Below, piece by piece: positions 35,645 to 48,539 of a DNA stretch of 64,000 bases. This DNA is from Epiperipatus broadwayi (taxonomy: Eukaryota > Onychophora > Udeonychophora > Euonychophora > Peripatidae), in assembly GCA_028023455.1 (NCBI GenBank), contig JAQFVV010000205.1:1719353-1783352 (forward strand). The letters are read 5' to 3'. The position numbers were made by a program, and so were the translations under genes. The notes under the pieces are model-generated. The model was not told the DNA's origin, did no database searches, and worked only from the letters and a program-made list of their open reading frames with translations. Each line of letters begins with the position of its first letter. The stretch's first letter is position 1.

Positions 35645-38600
35645 AAATAATTCTTCAATGTAAAATGTGTGTAATTACTGACATAATGATCGTAATGGTA
35701 ATTATTATCATTGCAGAGTATAATGCATGTGTTTCATTGTAAATAGACGGAGTTGATATATAAACTGTTACTGGAAATATTTAAGAGTGTTTAAGATAAA
35801 TATAAAAGCATATAGAAATCAGTCTGTACCTTGTGAGATAGTGAAGTAACGGACAACTATTGAGTTACCAACTTGGATGTGGAGATTCAAATATTTGATA
35901 TTTGTAGCCTATCTGATGAATGGAGAATGTTTATGAAATGCATGCGTGGGAATAAGAGTGGTCTGAGGCAGGAGATGGTTATAATCTGATGGAGTTGAGA
36001 GATTGCTAAAACCTCCCAAAAAACAATAATATAATTATTATTTTTTTTTGCATTCACATTTTATATTCATGGTCTTTTTAAAAACAAAAAAGATTTTATT
36101 TACAGTTAATTTATTTAGTTTCTGCTCATTTTCTATTTTTAAATTAAAATTATAGGGGGAGTGGGAAAGTATTGTTACAAGTAAATCCAATTGAATGGTT
36201 TATTTCTTAGAAGTCCGAGCATCAGAAATGTCAGGAGCTGACCGATGATCCCTTCCCATTCTATCAGAACATTAAATATAATGATAAAAATAAAGATAAC
36301 AAAAAAGAAAAATTATTTGCACAGGGTCATTTAAATATTCTGGATTTTTTATGCTACAGAGAAAAGTCATAGTGAATCGTCTGATGGATTTATCTTCCTC
36401 AGTGTCCTATAAGACTCATTGTCATCTGCGATGATTAAACAGATGTAATCATAGAGATATTTATGTGACATAATTTTCTTTCTGCTTTGTTGTAAAATTC
36501 ATTAAACCATTATTTACTTATTTTTAAAATCATCGTTTATTGATAATGTTAGTTCATTTATTGTAATTCCGCTACCCTAAGTTTTCTTTTATATGTTTTA
36601 GATGTCTAGTTTAAATTTACATTGCTGTGTAAATGACAACAGTTTACTCATTCTAAAAAATAATCCTGTTTTTTGATAAAATTGGATTATATATCACAAT
36701 ATGTTGCTTGATATCATATTTCTATAAAATAATCCTTGTTCTGATTCACATTATTATTTCAGCACACAATAAGATTTTACATGTGCTGTTATTTTTAAAG
36801 AACGGACATGTTAAAATGTTATTTTAAAAAATTCATTAATTTAAAAATTTATACTATTTCACATTTTAAAAATCAATTTTAATCATGTTATTTTTCTAGA
36901 TTTTGATAATAAAACAATATTTGTTTAATACAATATTTTCAAAATAGTCTCCATCAAATGATCTCTTGTCCAAAACGGAGACATTTGAAACTCTTATTTA
37001 CTCAAAAATTTATCTTAGGTGGCGGTTTTTGGAAACAGTCTATTTCATCTGAATTCTTGCCTAGAACCAGAGGTAAATATTCAATAAGGTTATTTGTCAA
37101 TTATGTTTAATAATAAAGTTTTTTTCTTAAAAAAAAATAAAAAATTGCATTTAAAAACTATAAAAATGATAAATTAGTTAATTTGTTAATTGTTACTAAT
37201 AGTTTCTATTGAAATTACTTGTTATTGTTTTTGCTTATAGTATTATTTAATTTTGTTTAGATATTAACTTTAATATTTGTTTTTAAAGTAGACATTTATT
37301 GATTTAATAATATATTTTGAGTATATTTATGTGTGTGTGTGTATGTATTGTAACAATTGGCCTATCTTTCCACTAGCGTTAGGATGAGGAAATCTTGAAA
37401 ATCCACATTATAGTTGAGATTACAAGAGTTCTGCAGCTTTCTTGTAATTGAATTTAAATTTTCAACTCTCAGTAAACATTCTTTTTTTATCAGTGTTTGA
37501 TTGAGTACCGCCATATTACACAGTAACCTGGAATTCAAGAATAGAACTCTATTCCAATCTCTATTATTAATCTATTCTTGAAAGCTTTCTGAATATATTA
37601 CTTCAATTGCACCAACACCCCAGATCTTTGCACTTTCAACTTGTTCAAAAACTATAGATACTTCCATGTGTAAACTTCTTTCACCCATCCTAATTTTCTT
37701 TTTCTTGGTAAGATTACTTATGACCTTATATTCTTTTTTTAAAATGCATAGCTAAGTCAGTTTGCATGAATTCTTAATTTTGCAGTCAGTAATACCTTAG
37801 ATTTCTATTCCTATTTGAAATTAATTTAATGTCTCTGAATAAAACACCTATAATAAATTAGTTAAATTAGTTAATCATACTAAACAATATTTACTAATTG
37901 TAATGAATATAACAAAATTGTTTTCTATTACAAAGATCTACATTACTCACAAAATAATAAAAAATATTCAAAAATTTTTTTTAAAGAAATGCAATAAGTT
38001 TTCTTCAGCTTTCACAATATTCTTAATATTATGAGACCCAAAATAAAAGCATGAGGTGAGAACACGAGGACCTAAAGCTTTTGTTTTTGGACACATAATA
38101 TCAGGACTCTCTAAAAACTGAAGAAAATGCATTTTTTATTTTTTAATAAATTTTTGTAAATAAAAGCATTTCTTCATTTTTTTATTATATTCTATTTTTT
38201 AGTCTTATATATAATCATTACCATAGATGAAGTTTTTATTTGTTTTTATTTCCATTCCCACGAATAAGTAGCAGATAATGTTATATTTTAATAATTTCAT
38301 TATTGATGATATGTGTAGTTAATTTAAAATATTTGGAAGACCGATCTTGCTTAGTATGTTGAAAATCGCCAGTCAAAATCAAATGTAATGAGGTGTGAGG
38401 GGCCAGATTTACTAAAGCCCACTGTACATTTGTTAAATTATTTTAGAAATAATACGTAAGCAAAATTTTAAACTTATAAAAGGAATTTATTATTCTGAAC
38501 ATATATATACATATAGATTAATAAGTGCTAGTAGTTCGACAGGTCGCTTAAGTAGATGTACGCTATTAATAAATTTATAGACAGAAATTTATTGTATTCT

Positions 38601-40386
38601 TCATCCGTTGTACTGTTTATACAATTTTCAATATTAATCCAAGCATGCACTGTTCATTATACTATTGAACTATATCTCTGCATTTTGTTTTACTGCACTT
38701 ATGTCTTTTCTGTTAACTTTTCTCATTAACTTTCACTGTAATGCTCTCTTCCGCATATCTAACTGGTTATGCATTTCTGAGTGTCCATCATGGAAATGCT
38801 CATACACCTGTATACTATGTCTACTACTGTTCCAATTAAGATTAGTCTTTATTTTATATTTAATTTATATAATTGTTAATTATGCGATTCAGCATATCAA
38901 GTTTTATTTTGTATTTGCATAATTTTATGAATATTAATTTTTTCTAGAATACAATTTAAATCTCATTTATTTTTGACAAAATTTATCTGCGGACATTTAG
39001 GCACTTTATTTTATTATATACGCATTTGTCAGTCAAATACAACAAGGTGAATTTATTTATATTTTGAAAATGTTTTACTTTGGATATGTTAAATGAAATT
39101 TCATATATTTTCAATGAATTATTGAATTTAAATAATAAGAAATGCCATTAGATATTGCTAGCATCAGCGTTACATATGAGATTGAAAATTGTAAGTTGTT
39201 TATTAATTTTTTGCTAAAATTGTTTACAAATTCTTAAAAATAAAATGTATTGGCATTGGAAATACATATGGAAGCAAAGTTTCAAATAGATCGGAAATTG
39301 AGAAGTTGCTGAAAATTGAATCGCATTATTTTATGTAGCTGGTAAGAGAAAATTAAATAAAAACATATAATTATTACAAATATTTAATTTTTGTATAATG
39401 TTACTACTTGAAATATATAAATATTATCATCACTTTTTTTATATGCAATCTTTTTTAGTGATCTTACGCTCTTTATTTTAAAATTCTTCATCTTAGATTA
39501 CTTCTTTAGTTATTTGTCTGATCAATCTATTAATTTTATGTTAACATGAAGTGGAAATTACAACGATCAATTTCTAAAGTGAGCTCTTGAATTAATGACT
39601 ACCAGTAAAAACTCAATGAATGTAATTTTTTAATCTTATTTCATTATTATCTTTGCATTTTACTAACATTATACAGACAGCTTTTCAATTTAAAACCATT
39701 TACTTTCTAAAATATACGTTGTTGTTTTTTACACTCTGATGGATTTATTCAATAATTCTATCATCATGGAGAATAGATTTCTAAAATTGCAAATGTACAG
39801 GCTAAGCTAATTGTACTCCAAGCATCAAGATAAATATAACTAACCTCCACTCTAGGAGAGTTTCAGAGTATTGCACTTTTCTGATGTAATTATTAGAATA
39901 TTTATAACATCTTAACAATAATATTCAATAATCACAAACAGTTAAATCAAAGGAATACACATATTCAATGTCATATTTATTTCATTTCTTTCTTAAATTC
40001 AATATATTCTGTTCATTTCCCATCGTAGCTATCTCTAATAATACTTTGCATAGCTGGAATGCCTATCTATCCTAATTTCATACATCTTATCATATATTTA
40101 TTTGTATTTAATAATACAATTTCTTACTAATAATCTAATAATTAACTAGCTTGGACTACTTTATTTACAATTTTTTTTTCTAATTATTACATATGTCAAT
40201 ACATCACACACGCATGTATATATATATATGATGTATATTTAAAATATTTAAATTTTAATTTTATTTGTAAAGTAATATTTAAACTATACAAATATTAATT
40301 TTAATATTGATTTTTTTCCTTTGTTTGTATTTGTAATTCAAATTTTCAAGCGTCTATTCATTTACATAATGAAGTGCTTTCGTTTG

Positions 40387-40480
40387 TCTTTATAACCTAA
40401 TGCTAAGTGCACTTTTGGTGAAGTTAGGTATGATTATGGTGAACTTCACTGAAAGTGCACTTAGCATTAGATTATAAAGA
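40387..40480 (+). other. Short, nearly perfect hairpin
   Basis: The arms 40387-40425 and 40442-40480 pair over 39 positions: 36 Watson-Crick, two G-T and one C-A mismatch, with a 16-base loop. The two ends read TCTTTATAA and TTATAAAGA. It has the size of a microRNA precursor, but pairing is more perfect than usual, so a very small palindromic MITE is equally likely. Confidence 0.5.
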
Positions 40481-40736
40481 AAAAAGAAATCTCCGCAAAC
40501 ATTTGCAAATTTGAAAGATTAATTTTGTTTATTGATTTAAATAATGAAAACATACAAAACTCTTTTTTTTTTTATTAATGTTAGCTTTAAAAGTTTATTA
40601 TGATATCGTTGCAACTTTTATTACCTTGTAACTTTTAAACAGAGCAAAACTCTCCATACAGTATTGCCACCTGTGCTAAACAGAGTAATCAATGGATGCC
40701 AGAAGGCTTGTGCATAAAATCCCTATCTAATGCCTA

Positions 40737-40795
40737 CTCATCCAATATCCCCAGACTAGTTTCTGGCTTGTGGCCTTTGTCAGTGAGGAGCTTTG
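40737..40795 (-). ncRNA. Hammerhead ribozyme, inactivated copy
   Basis: Same structure as 41233-41274 on the - strand, but the core reads CTGACAA (40783-40777): the invariant G8 is A. Stem I TCCTCA/TGGGGA, stem II GGC/GCC and triplet GTC are unchanged. Confidence 0.6.
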
Positions 40796-41232
40796 GATCT
40801 GAGAGCACTGCATCTAGATATTGGATGAGTAGGCATTAGATAGGGATTTTATGCACAAACCTTCTGGCATCCATTGATTACTCTGTTTAGCACAGGTGGC
40901 AATACTGTATGGAGAGTTTTGCTCTGTTTATAAACAATTAATGTGCTAGTATAGGAAATGCGATCATGTGATGCTTAATGGTTTAACACCAATCCTGCCT
41001 AATAGGATAGTGGTGGCTATGGTTGTAAAAGAGCCAAAGACACCAAAATATATGGGTGCTGAACTGAGTTCAGACCCATATGACTATATAAGCTATTGAT
41101 CTTAGATTGAAAATACTTTTTGTGTTTTCCATTTCATTCTCATAGTTTTGTAGTTAAGTAGAGTTAAAAGGTGGTTGCTAGAGGGTTGCATTAGATCCTA
41201 AGATCTAGATGCAGTGCTCTCAAATCCAAAGC

Positions 41233-41274
41233 TCCTCACTGATGAAGGCCACAAGCCAGAAACTAGTCTGGGGA
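41233..41274 (+). ncRNA. Hammerhead ribozyme, type I, well preserved
   Basis: Stem I TCCTCA (41233-41238) pairs with TGGGGA (41269-41274). Core CTGATGA 41239-41245. Stem II GGC (41247-41249) with GCC (41255-41257), loop CACAA, with an A-A mismatch at the stem base (41246/41258). GAA 41259-41261. Stem III AC/GT with loop TA. Cleavage triplet GTC, cut expected after 41268. All conserved core bases are present. The A-A mismatch at position 10.1/11.1 is atypical (usually G-C) and may slow cleavage. Confidence 0.65.
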
Positions 41275-42719
41275 TATTGGATGAGTAGGCATTAGATAGG
41301 GATTTTATGCACAAGCCTTCTGGCATCCATTGATTACTCTGTTTAGCACAGGTGGCAATACTGTATGGAGAGTTTTGCTCTGTTTATAAACAATTAATGT
41401 GCTAGTATAGGAAATGTGATCATGTGATGCTTGTAACTTTTAATTATTTAAAGCACATCTTGGAATATGGCTACATTTTTATGGTTTCTGCCGGTAATCT
41501 ATTCTCATTTCCATCTTATTTTGACTTATTCTGCTTTGCTGTAAAAAAAATAAATAAATTGAATTTTGCCATATCAAATTTGAATGGTGAATGACATGAA
41601 TTCCAAGATGTAGATATTTGTCAGAAACATTTTTTAATAAGGATTATAATGATTGTGAATGATTTCTTGGTAGATCAGTCACTGATGGGGTATTTTTGCA
41701 AGCAGTTATTTGAGTTTATAATGCATTAGAGTTTGAAACAACTTTTTAAATATTTTTACCGCAAATGATTTCAGGCATATTTGAAATGACTGGATATCCT
41801 ATCATAAGAACCATATATGTAGATGGCATTGATGAAAGAGAAAATAAGAGAGAAATTTGTTTTTCAATCGTTTTATAGACTTCCCTTCTGTCTCTTTATA
41901 TAATATTAATGAAGTTTATTTATAAAACTAATTATCTATCTTTCTAAAACTTATCTAACAACATTTTATATAATTTTGTTTTGCAAGTAAGGATTCAAAT
42001 CCCTTCTTAACTAAAAATCATATTGTAATGTCTTCACCCCTAAGTTTTTCAGAGGGTAGAAAAGAATATACGGACTGATATATATACACAAAACAAGGAC
42101 AAGAAATTTAGATAAATATATGGAACTTGGCTACACGGCTAAACACCAATTATTAAACAGTTGTGATGCAAATAGCTCTAACAGCTTGATACACATATCT
42201 AACTTCTTCTGGTAAACAAAACTGTAACAAGTGCCCAATGTTTTTCCACTCGCAATTTTTCATATCCCTCTGTGTTCTTTTATTTAAGTCTTATCTGCTA
42301 CATCTTTCCAAATTCTTTATCGCATGTTTTCCAAAACCCCATTTTTCATTGTTCTTAACTTTTAATCTCTGCGGCTTTGTTTGGAATTATAATTATTTCT
42401 GTTATAATTATTTAAGTTTAATTAGTTATTTTTATCTTTAATAAAAATAAATCTCCGCAGCTTGTTTGGAATTATATGTATTTCCATTATAATTTTTTGA
42501 CTTTACATTAGTTATTTTTATTTTCAAATAAAATAAGAGAAAACTTCTGGAGTAAATTGTCTCTTGTAACTTCACTATTTATTTCTCAACAAACGAATAC
42601 AACACATATAACAAAATATTAAATTAATGAAATGTTTATAATTTTTTTCCTTTTCTGTTTTCATAATTAAATCGTTATTTCTAAATTATTATGAATATAA
42701 ATAATGAAAACAGTTCTTT

Positions 42720-42810
42720 TAAGCACTTTATACAACCCAATGTAATACTTTATTTTTCACACTCACAAATAGTTGACAGTTTCGATTGTTCAGCCATCTT
42801 CCTCAGAGCT
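42720..42810 (-). mobile_element. PLE-like tail with hammerhead-like block
   Basis: On the - strand: GCTCTGAGGAAGATGG, then CAATCGAAACTGTCAAC and an AATAAAGTATTACATTGGG end. Same layout as the tails at 27.4 and 30.9 kb. The core CTGAGGA keeps most hammerhead bases, but stem II is only two to three pairs. Confidence 0.45.
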
Positions 42811-44862
42811 CCTATTATTTAAAAAAACTATGTTCAACTTTAAAAATATTTAAACTTTTAATCATTTATTTTATATTGAAAATGTTATATGTTTGGAATT
42901 ATACTCTCATCCACAATTATATTCATTGTCACATGCGTGTTAAACTCTATTTACATAAATCTTAACCTAATAATTTATTTCATTTTATTTATCTTATTAT
43001 CCTGTCTGTATGTCATTAGCATCATAATGAATTTTATTTAATTCTATAAATACATTTACATAAATCTTTATGTGGTTATATATAAATGAGATAAGATTTC
43101 ACTTTTTCTTGTTGATTGCTTTGATAAAATTTACTTATTTGTAATATAATACCACAAATTAAGGAAAGTCTTATCAATTGTTTTTTTAACTGATTTATAT
43201 TCTTAGAAGTTATTATAATGATGTGGTAAACGAGTTGAATTTTTACAGATATATTAATTTTGCCGCAGAAGTAATATATATATATATGAGGATTTGAAAT
43301 CTATTTAAATAGAAACTGAGTTGGTATATTTGATATGATCTCAAATGGTCTCCTGACAGCTGATGACTTCAGGGTTTGATTGAGAGAAAGAGGTTAATTG
43401 ACTTTCATCATATGTTATCATATAAGATTATAAATTTCTATAGAGGGAGTAAATAAATGTTAATAGATTATACACCCATATATGCCCTATATAACCAGTT
43501 ATGATAATAAAATAAGTTCAAAATAAAACGTCTGGATTTTGGCAATTGCTTTTATCTTTAAAACAAATTAACCAAAAACTTTGTACAAATTCATCTGTTT
43601 GATTAATAGGTACTATTGTTTGTTTCTAAAATATGTATCTCGGTAATTGTAATTTGTTTTAATTTTCCTTCTAAAGGACAAATGCTACGTTATAAATTAT
43701 CGCATCATATTTCATCATTTTCCAATTCAACCAAAGAATTTATTTAGTTTTTCCAATGATTGTTAATAATTAAAAATTGTTCTTAATTATACAAACTTGA
43801 TTTATTTAAATGTATTTATTCTAAAACTGAATCTTAATTAAACTACTTTGGATCAGACTTATAATTTGGAAATTTTTACAGAGACCTTTTGTTAAATTCT
43901 CTCCAGATGCTATTTGAATTTATTATTTAGATCACTATTTATTTATTTTTTGTTTAAGAAAGATAAAATATTATAACTTTGTTTATGGCCTTCATATCCT
44001 TGAAAAAAATATTTATACGGCTACTTGGTATAATTTATAAGATATGTACAGTCCCAACTATGAGATAATCCCATTATCCTTTATTTATAAACAAATAATT
44101 AATATTTTTTAAATGAAAAAAAATCTATTTATTATAGTATATGCAACAAAAAGTAACTGATTATCTCCTAATTTTAATAATCACGTAAATAAATTATGGT
44201 TATTAAATATAGTGTCATTATCATGAGCAGCTAAGCCCAAATGCCCTCGTAGTAATAATATTTCAGGATTCAAAATCCTATATAGACATTTTCAGTTAGT
44301 TGGAAACCAGGATGTGGTTAACAAGTTTATTAAAAATGACATTAGAGAAGCTTAACTTGTGAAATATTATTATTGTATGTGTATTCGAATTTAATTACTT
44401 AATGAATGGATTATCTTATAATCCTTGGAAAGTAAATTTTTTTAATAAGTGCATTTGAAATGTAATTTCTTAATTTTTATCTGAATTAGTTTTGAATATG
44501 TATATATTTTATAAGTGAACAATAATATTTGTTCTAACATTCACAACATTGAAAGAATTAAAACTGACTAAAACTAAATAAATTGTGAGCTACATGTGAT
44601 AGTAGCATTTAAATACAGTTATAACACGGAGCAGAATTATTTAAATCCTGTATATATATCTATCAGTCGAGAAACTGATAAAAGATTTAAAGTATTGGGT
44701 GGTTTAACTTTAAAATATCAAAAGTTTAGTTCCCTGATATGATAATGTGTTGGATTATTTTTATTATCTATCATTAAATAGCTAGAAAATTTAAACTTTT
44801 TGAAATGCAAAGGTTAGTTGATTACACAATGTTTAAGTGGTATTATTCTGTACTTTTCTTCA

Positions 44863-44985
44863 CGTGTTGCTGAGTTGGTTAGAGCATTGTCTTAAAAAAT
44901 TCGATATTCAATAATATAAAGGTGTAAGTTCGACTACTATGCTAGAATTATCCCTGGTCAGGGTAGCAACGCCTGAAGAAAAGTG
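44863..44985 (+). mobile_element. tRNA-like SINE, degenerate
   Basis: GAGTTGGTTAGAGCATTG (A box) and AAGTTCGACT (B box) about 60 bp apart, with an AT-rich insertion between them, followed by CTGGTCAGGGTAGCAACGCC and an AAAAG tail. Not a foldable tRNA. Confidence 0.55.
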
Positions 44986-46189
44986 GAGAATAATCAAATA
45001 ATATCACTTGAAACATTGTATTATCTCCTAATGTGTGTTTTTTGTGTCTTGTTATTAACAGTTGTTTGTATTTTGAAAAGTTTAAATTTTCTAGACATTC
45101 AAGCCTTAATGATAAATGATGAAATAGTCCAACATGAATATCTAAAATATCATCATCACAAATCTCCCAGCATTCCTATCATATTTTTTTCTCTAACGTA
45201 TTATTTCGGAGAACTTACGTTTAGTTTTTTTGATGCTAAATTGATCTGATCTTTACTTTACAAGCACACTGCCCGTATTTATATCTTTTGTTCCGATAGG
45301 TTTAGAGTTAATATTTGAAGTTAAATTTTTTAAAGCTAGAAGATTGCATTTTGAATGGACGTACTTACTATGCATTAACTCATCATTGCTGAAGTTGTTT
45401 TTCTAAAAAAAAATTGTTCTCTTTTTTGTGCAGCTAAAAATTATTTCTCTCTCATAAAATTTTCTACTTTGTCATAAAACTCAAATCTTACTTTCTATTG
45501 AATATTAAATAAAGTACTTATTTTATTCAGCTGCCATCCATTATTTGTAATCATTATCAATCCACTGCAGATCTCTTCAGCTATGCAAGGATTGTTTTTA
45601 TCCTCAGTCTTTTTATGTTAATATTCGCATTTCTAAAAGACATTATTATAGTAATAGTTCAAAATTCGTTTTATGAATTTCTCCAAGTTTCTAAGTATTT
45701 TATTTAACTTGTTGAAATTCAGAATCATTCTACAATGATGTACAAAGCACTGAGGAAATCATGGTGTTCACTTATATCTTTTGCTCTATCAGGCAGTTAA
45801 CCGAAATCAGTCTTTCTACCAGCACTGGTTTGAAATGATTGTCTTTTTTTTTCCTCAAATCAAAATTTTATTTTAAATATATTTCCTCTATAATTAAAAG
45901 TATACCTTTTCAATGCTTAAAAAAAGATGCTTTTATTGTTTTAAAATTGAATATATTGAGGTTAGCTTACAGTTAATGTAGAATTGACTCCTGATTGATA
46001 TTATCCTTAGCCATTATCCGCTTACTACAGAATGAAAATTTGGTTTAATCGATAGCGTGTCTACTCCATATTACTCTAGAAAACTTTCTTATTCCAGTCT
46101 TTCAGCTCAGAAAAACAACCAATTAAAGACATATTAGGAATTAATGTTGGAATTTAATTGTCCCTTGTAGTACTCAGAATGTAAACAGT

Positions 46190-46310
46190 GTGACCTAATG
46201 AAAAGGTGACTGGTCATTGTTCCAAGCTGCCTGCAGTTATCTCTAAATCAATGCATGTGTTACATAATCCACATAGTTTAGCTATTCACTATTTCAGAAA
46301 GAAAAGTTTT
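46190..46310 (+). repeat. Foldback repeat family B, one arm
   Basis: TGAAAAGGTGACTGGTC, CCAAGCTGCCTGCAG, CTCTAAATCAATGCATGTG. The inner ATGGACCAACATGTTCTATAC part at about 46361 matches 51239. The other arm is not clear. Confidence 0.5.
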
Positions 46311-47064
46311 CTGCTGAAGAAACTAAAAGGTGTCATCATAAAATATCGAATAAACAGAAAAATGGACCAACATGTTCTATACATAGACCTATTTGTGGTT
46401 CACAGATTGGTTTGTATAGTCACTGCAAAACTCTTTTCTAGAATGGTTTTTTTTTTCCTTTTTTTTTTTTTTTGGAGTTAGAATGACCATATTCATTTAT
46501 AAATGGCTGTTTATTATTATAAATGTTTTAAGGTATCCAGATCACGAGTTATGATTTGAAATCGGAGATTGTGCTTTGTATCTTCTTAGATCATCTTCAA
46601 TAACTTTCAAATGTAAGGGAAAAGTATTGTTGGAGGGAATTGTGTTCGTATTGGATTGAAAATAATCTGAGTCGTTAGATACTAAGGTTCAGTAACTAGA
46701 AGTGAAACTTGAGCTTTGAGTCAGGAAACATAAACTCTCATGTCAAATGCTCCACTACTACTAAAATACTCGTAATGATTATGGAGTAATCAAAAAAATA
46801 TTGGATTAATGAAATGCTGAATATTTGTAATATTCATTTGCTATTATTGTAGTTTTGTTTAGGATGGAATCAAAACTAATTTTTTGTTTTTTATTTAATG
46901 ATAGGAGTTTAATGTTTATCTAAAAAAAGTTACAAATTTATATTTGTGTAACTACTTTTTTTTTTTAATATAAAAAAAAAATAATGTACTCATAGAAGTT
47001 TGTATTGTAATTGTGAAAGAGTAATTGCAATATAAACAGATTTTAAAATCCTTCTCAATTTCAG

Positions 47065-47207
47065 GTGATGAAACCAAATCAATGGTTAGCGATACCTGGA
47101 GTACTGATGTGTTGGCAAGTGATTCGGAACCGTTAGAGCAAAGTGAACCAGTGGTTGATCGCTTAAGAGAAATTGCTGAAGAAAGGCATCCTCTTGATGG
47201 GCCTCAG
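47065..47207 (+). CDS. GAPVD1: GAPVD1 exon, first TWSTDVLASDSEP repeat
   Basis: Acceptor CTCAATTTCAG ending at 47064, donor GTAATG at 47208. 143 bases, phase 1 in and phase 0 out. The protein GDETKSMVSDTWSTDVLA... contains the first of two tandem TWSTDVLASDSEP motifs, then a RLREIAEERHPLDGPQ end resembling the vertebrate DEDRLQEIAG segment. A 121-bp intron separates it from the exon bearing the second motif. The frame running on to 47261 is intronic. Confidence 0.92.
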
Positions 47208-47328
47208 GTAATGGCAGTCGATAAGTGTTTTAGTTTTTTTACCAAAGGGCTTAGATTTTGAAATCTGTTTACAAATAATTTTACTTTCATAAAAGATTTC
47301 ACCTTTCCATGTGTATATATTTTAACAG

Positions 47329-47542
47329 CCAATTTTACTAGATGTGGAAACAGCTAGTGAGACATGGAGTACTGATGTTTTAGCTTCGGATTCTGAGCCA
47401 CCTGAAATGAAGCAAGAGGAACGCTTACATGAGCTTGATACTGATGATTCTAGTAGTGTAACCCGCTCAGAAATTGATGCTCAGCTCATAGATTTCAAAT
47501 CGATTGACCAAAATGAAGACGGAGCTACACCTTTAGCTTCAG
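47329..47542 (+). CDS. GAPVD1: GAPVD1 exon, second TWSTDVLASDSEP repeat
   Basis: Acceptor TATTTTAACAG ending at 47328, donor GTAACT at 47543. 214 bases, phase 0 in and phase 1 out. PILLDVETASETWSTDVLA... holds the second copy of the repeat, followed by PEMKQEERLHELDTDDSSS, close to the vertebrate PDLKQEERLQELES block. The remainder is acidic and disordered. The two adjacent motif-bearing exons look like an old internal exon duplication shared with vertebrates. Confidence 0.93.
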
Positions 47543-48136
47543 GTAACTGTCGCTTAATTATAATCACTTTAATTTTGATGCTAAAATCTTTTTCATGAAA
47601 TAAAAATAAGTTAAATTACTATAGTTTTATTGCCACAGAAATTATTTTACCTAGAATATACATTTTTGTAAAAAAGAAAGTGACTAGAGTGGAACCATGA
47701 TATGCACGATATCAATATCCGCTACTGCTTATATACACTAATCATTATATATAAAGAAACAAAAATTAATAGCATTGATATTTATAAATTAATGAAAAAT
47801 GTAAATTTTACCCATATATTAAATTATTCATTATAAATAGCCACTATTTTTTTTTTTTTTTTTTGTATTGCTTTTCTAAATCTAGTATAGGTAAATTTTT
47901 TTTTGCATCACTATAAATATGATTATGAAATTTGCCTCTTTTGAAATGTTGTTTTACAAATTGTAAACTTTGCCTTTCTGTTCTTTTTTTGGAATTGAAG
48001 TGACCATACTTATTGTCATTAAATAATAAACATCATTTTTTTTCAAACACCGTGTGAAATACTTGGATATTTACTTAATTGATAAACCAACCTTCAAAAA
48101 TTACTTATTAAACATAAAGTTATTAAATTTCATATA

Positions 48137-48331
48137 TTATTAAGGAGAAAGTAAACTTCCGATAATGCGCTGTTTCTTAAATTTTAAATTTCTGTGCACT
48201 CACTCGCCAGTAAGTGTTTTAAAAACTTAGTTCACTTAAGCTTTTAAAACTCTTACTGGTGGGGGCATGCACAGAAATTTAATATTTAAGAAATAGCGCA
48301 TTATCGGAGGTTATTTCCTCCTTAATAATTA
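48137..48331. mobile_element. Small MITE, about 85-bp inverted arms
   Basis: The left arm starts ATTATTAAGGAG and the right arm ends CTCCTTAATAAT. The arms share TCCGATAATGCGCT, TTTCTTAAAT and AAATTTCTGTGCA in inverted order. The centre is about 25 bp. No frame. Confidence 0.7.
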
Positions 48332-48539
48332 CAGATTTTCAGCGGTTTATAATAATAGATTTAAATTTCAGGTTGTCATCTGATCCTTCATGTCAGCCGC
48401 CAGAGGCGCGATTTCTAACTGAAAAACACATTAATATATAGTTCCCGGGATAGCGATTCTCTATTAATATTGACTTTTTTTTTGGTTTGTTTACAAAGTT
48501 TACTTTTTTTCGTTTCTGAATTATTTTTCCCAAATAATA

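Larger units (their letters stand above)
40639..41429 (+). mobile_element. Hammerhead-bearing element, locus 4, with 14-bp target duplication
   Basis: The 14-mer CTTGTAACTTTTAA occurs at 40625-40638 and 41430-41443. The insert is an inverted piece on - (40639-about 40818), then on + a partial monomer (about 40819-40970) and a full monomer (to 41429). The + repeat period is 456 bp (TTGGATGAGTAGG at 40821 and 41277). Subfamily marks: CTGAACTGAGTTCAG at about 41070, then the ribozyme at 41233-41274. Inverted 5' end plus direct + part resembles twin-priming. Confidence 0.75.
30108..47064 (+). other. GAPVD1 intron 5 (16,957 bp)
   Basis: GTCAGT...TTTCAG. Holds inverted PLE tails (30872-31105), an inverted repeat (31896-32372), hammerhead loci 3 and 4, a short hairpin (40387-40480), a PLE tail on - (42720-42810), a tRNA-like SINE (44863-44985) and a family B arm (46190-46310). 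33200-34450 has short - strand open frames that match nothing I know. The rest is AT-rich with no clear feature. Confidence 0.8.
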
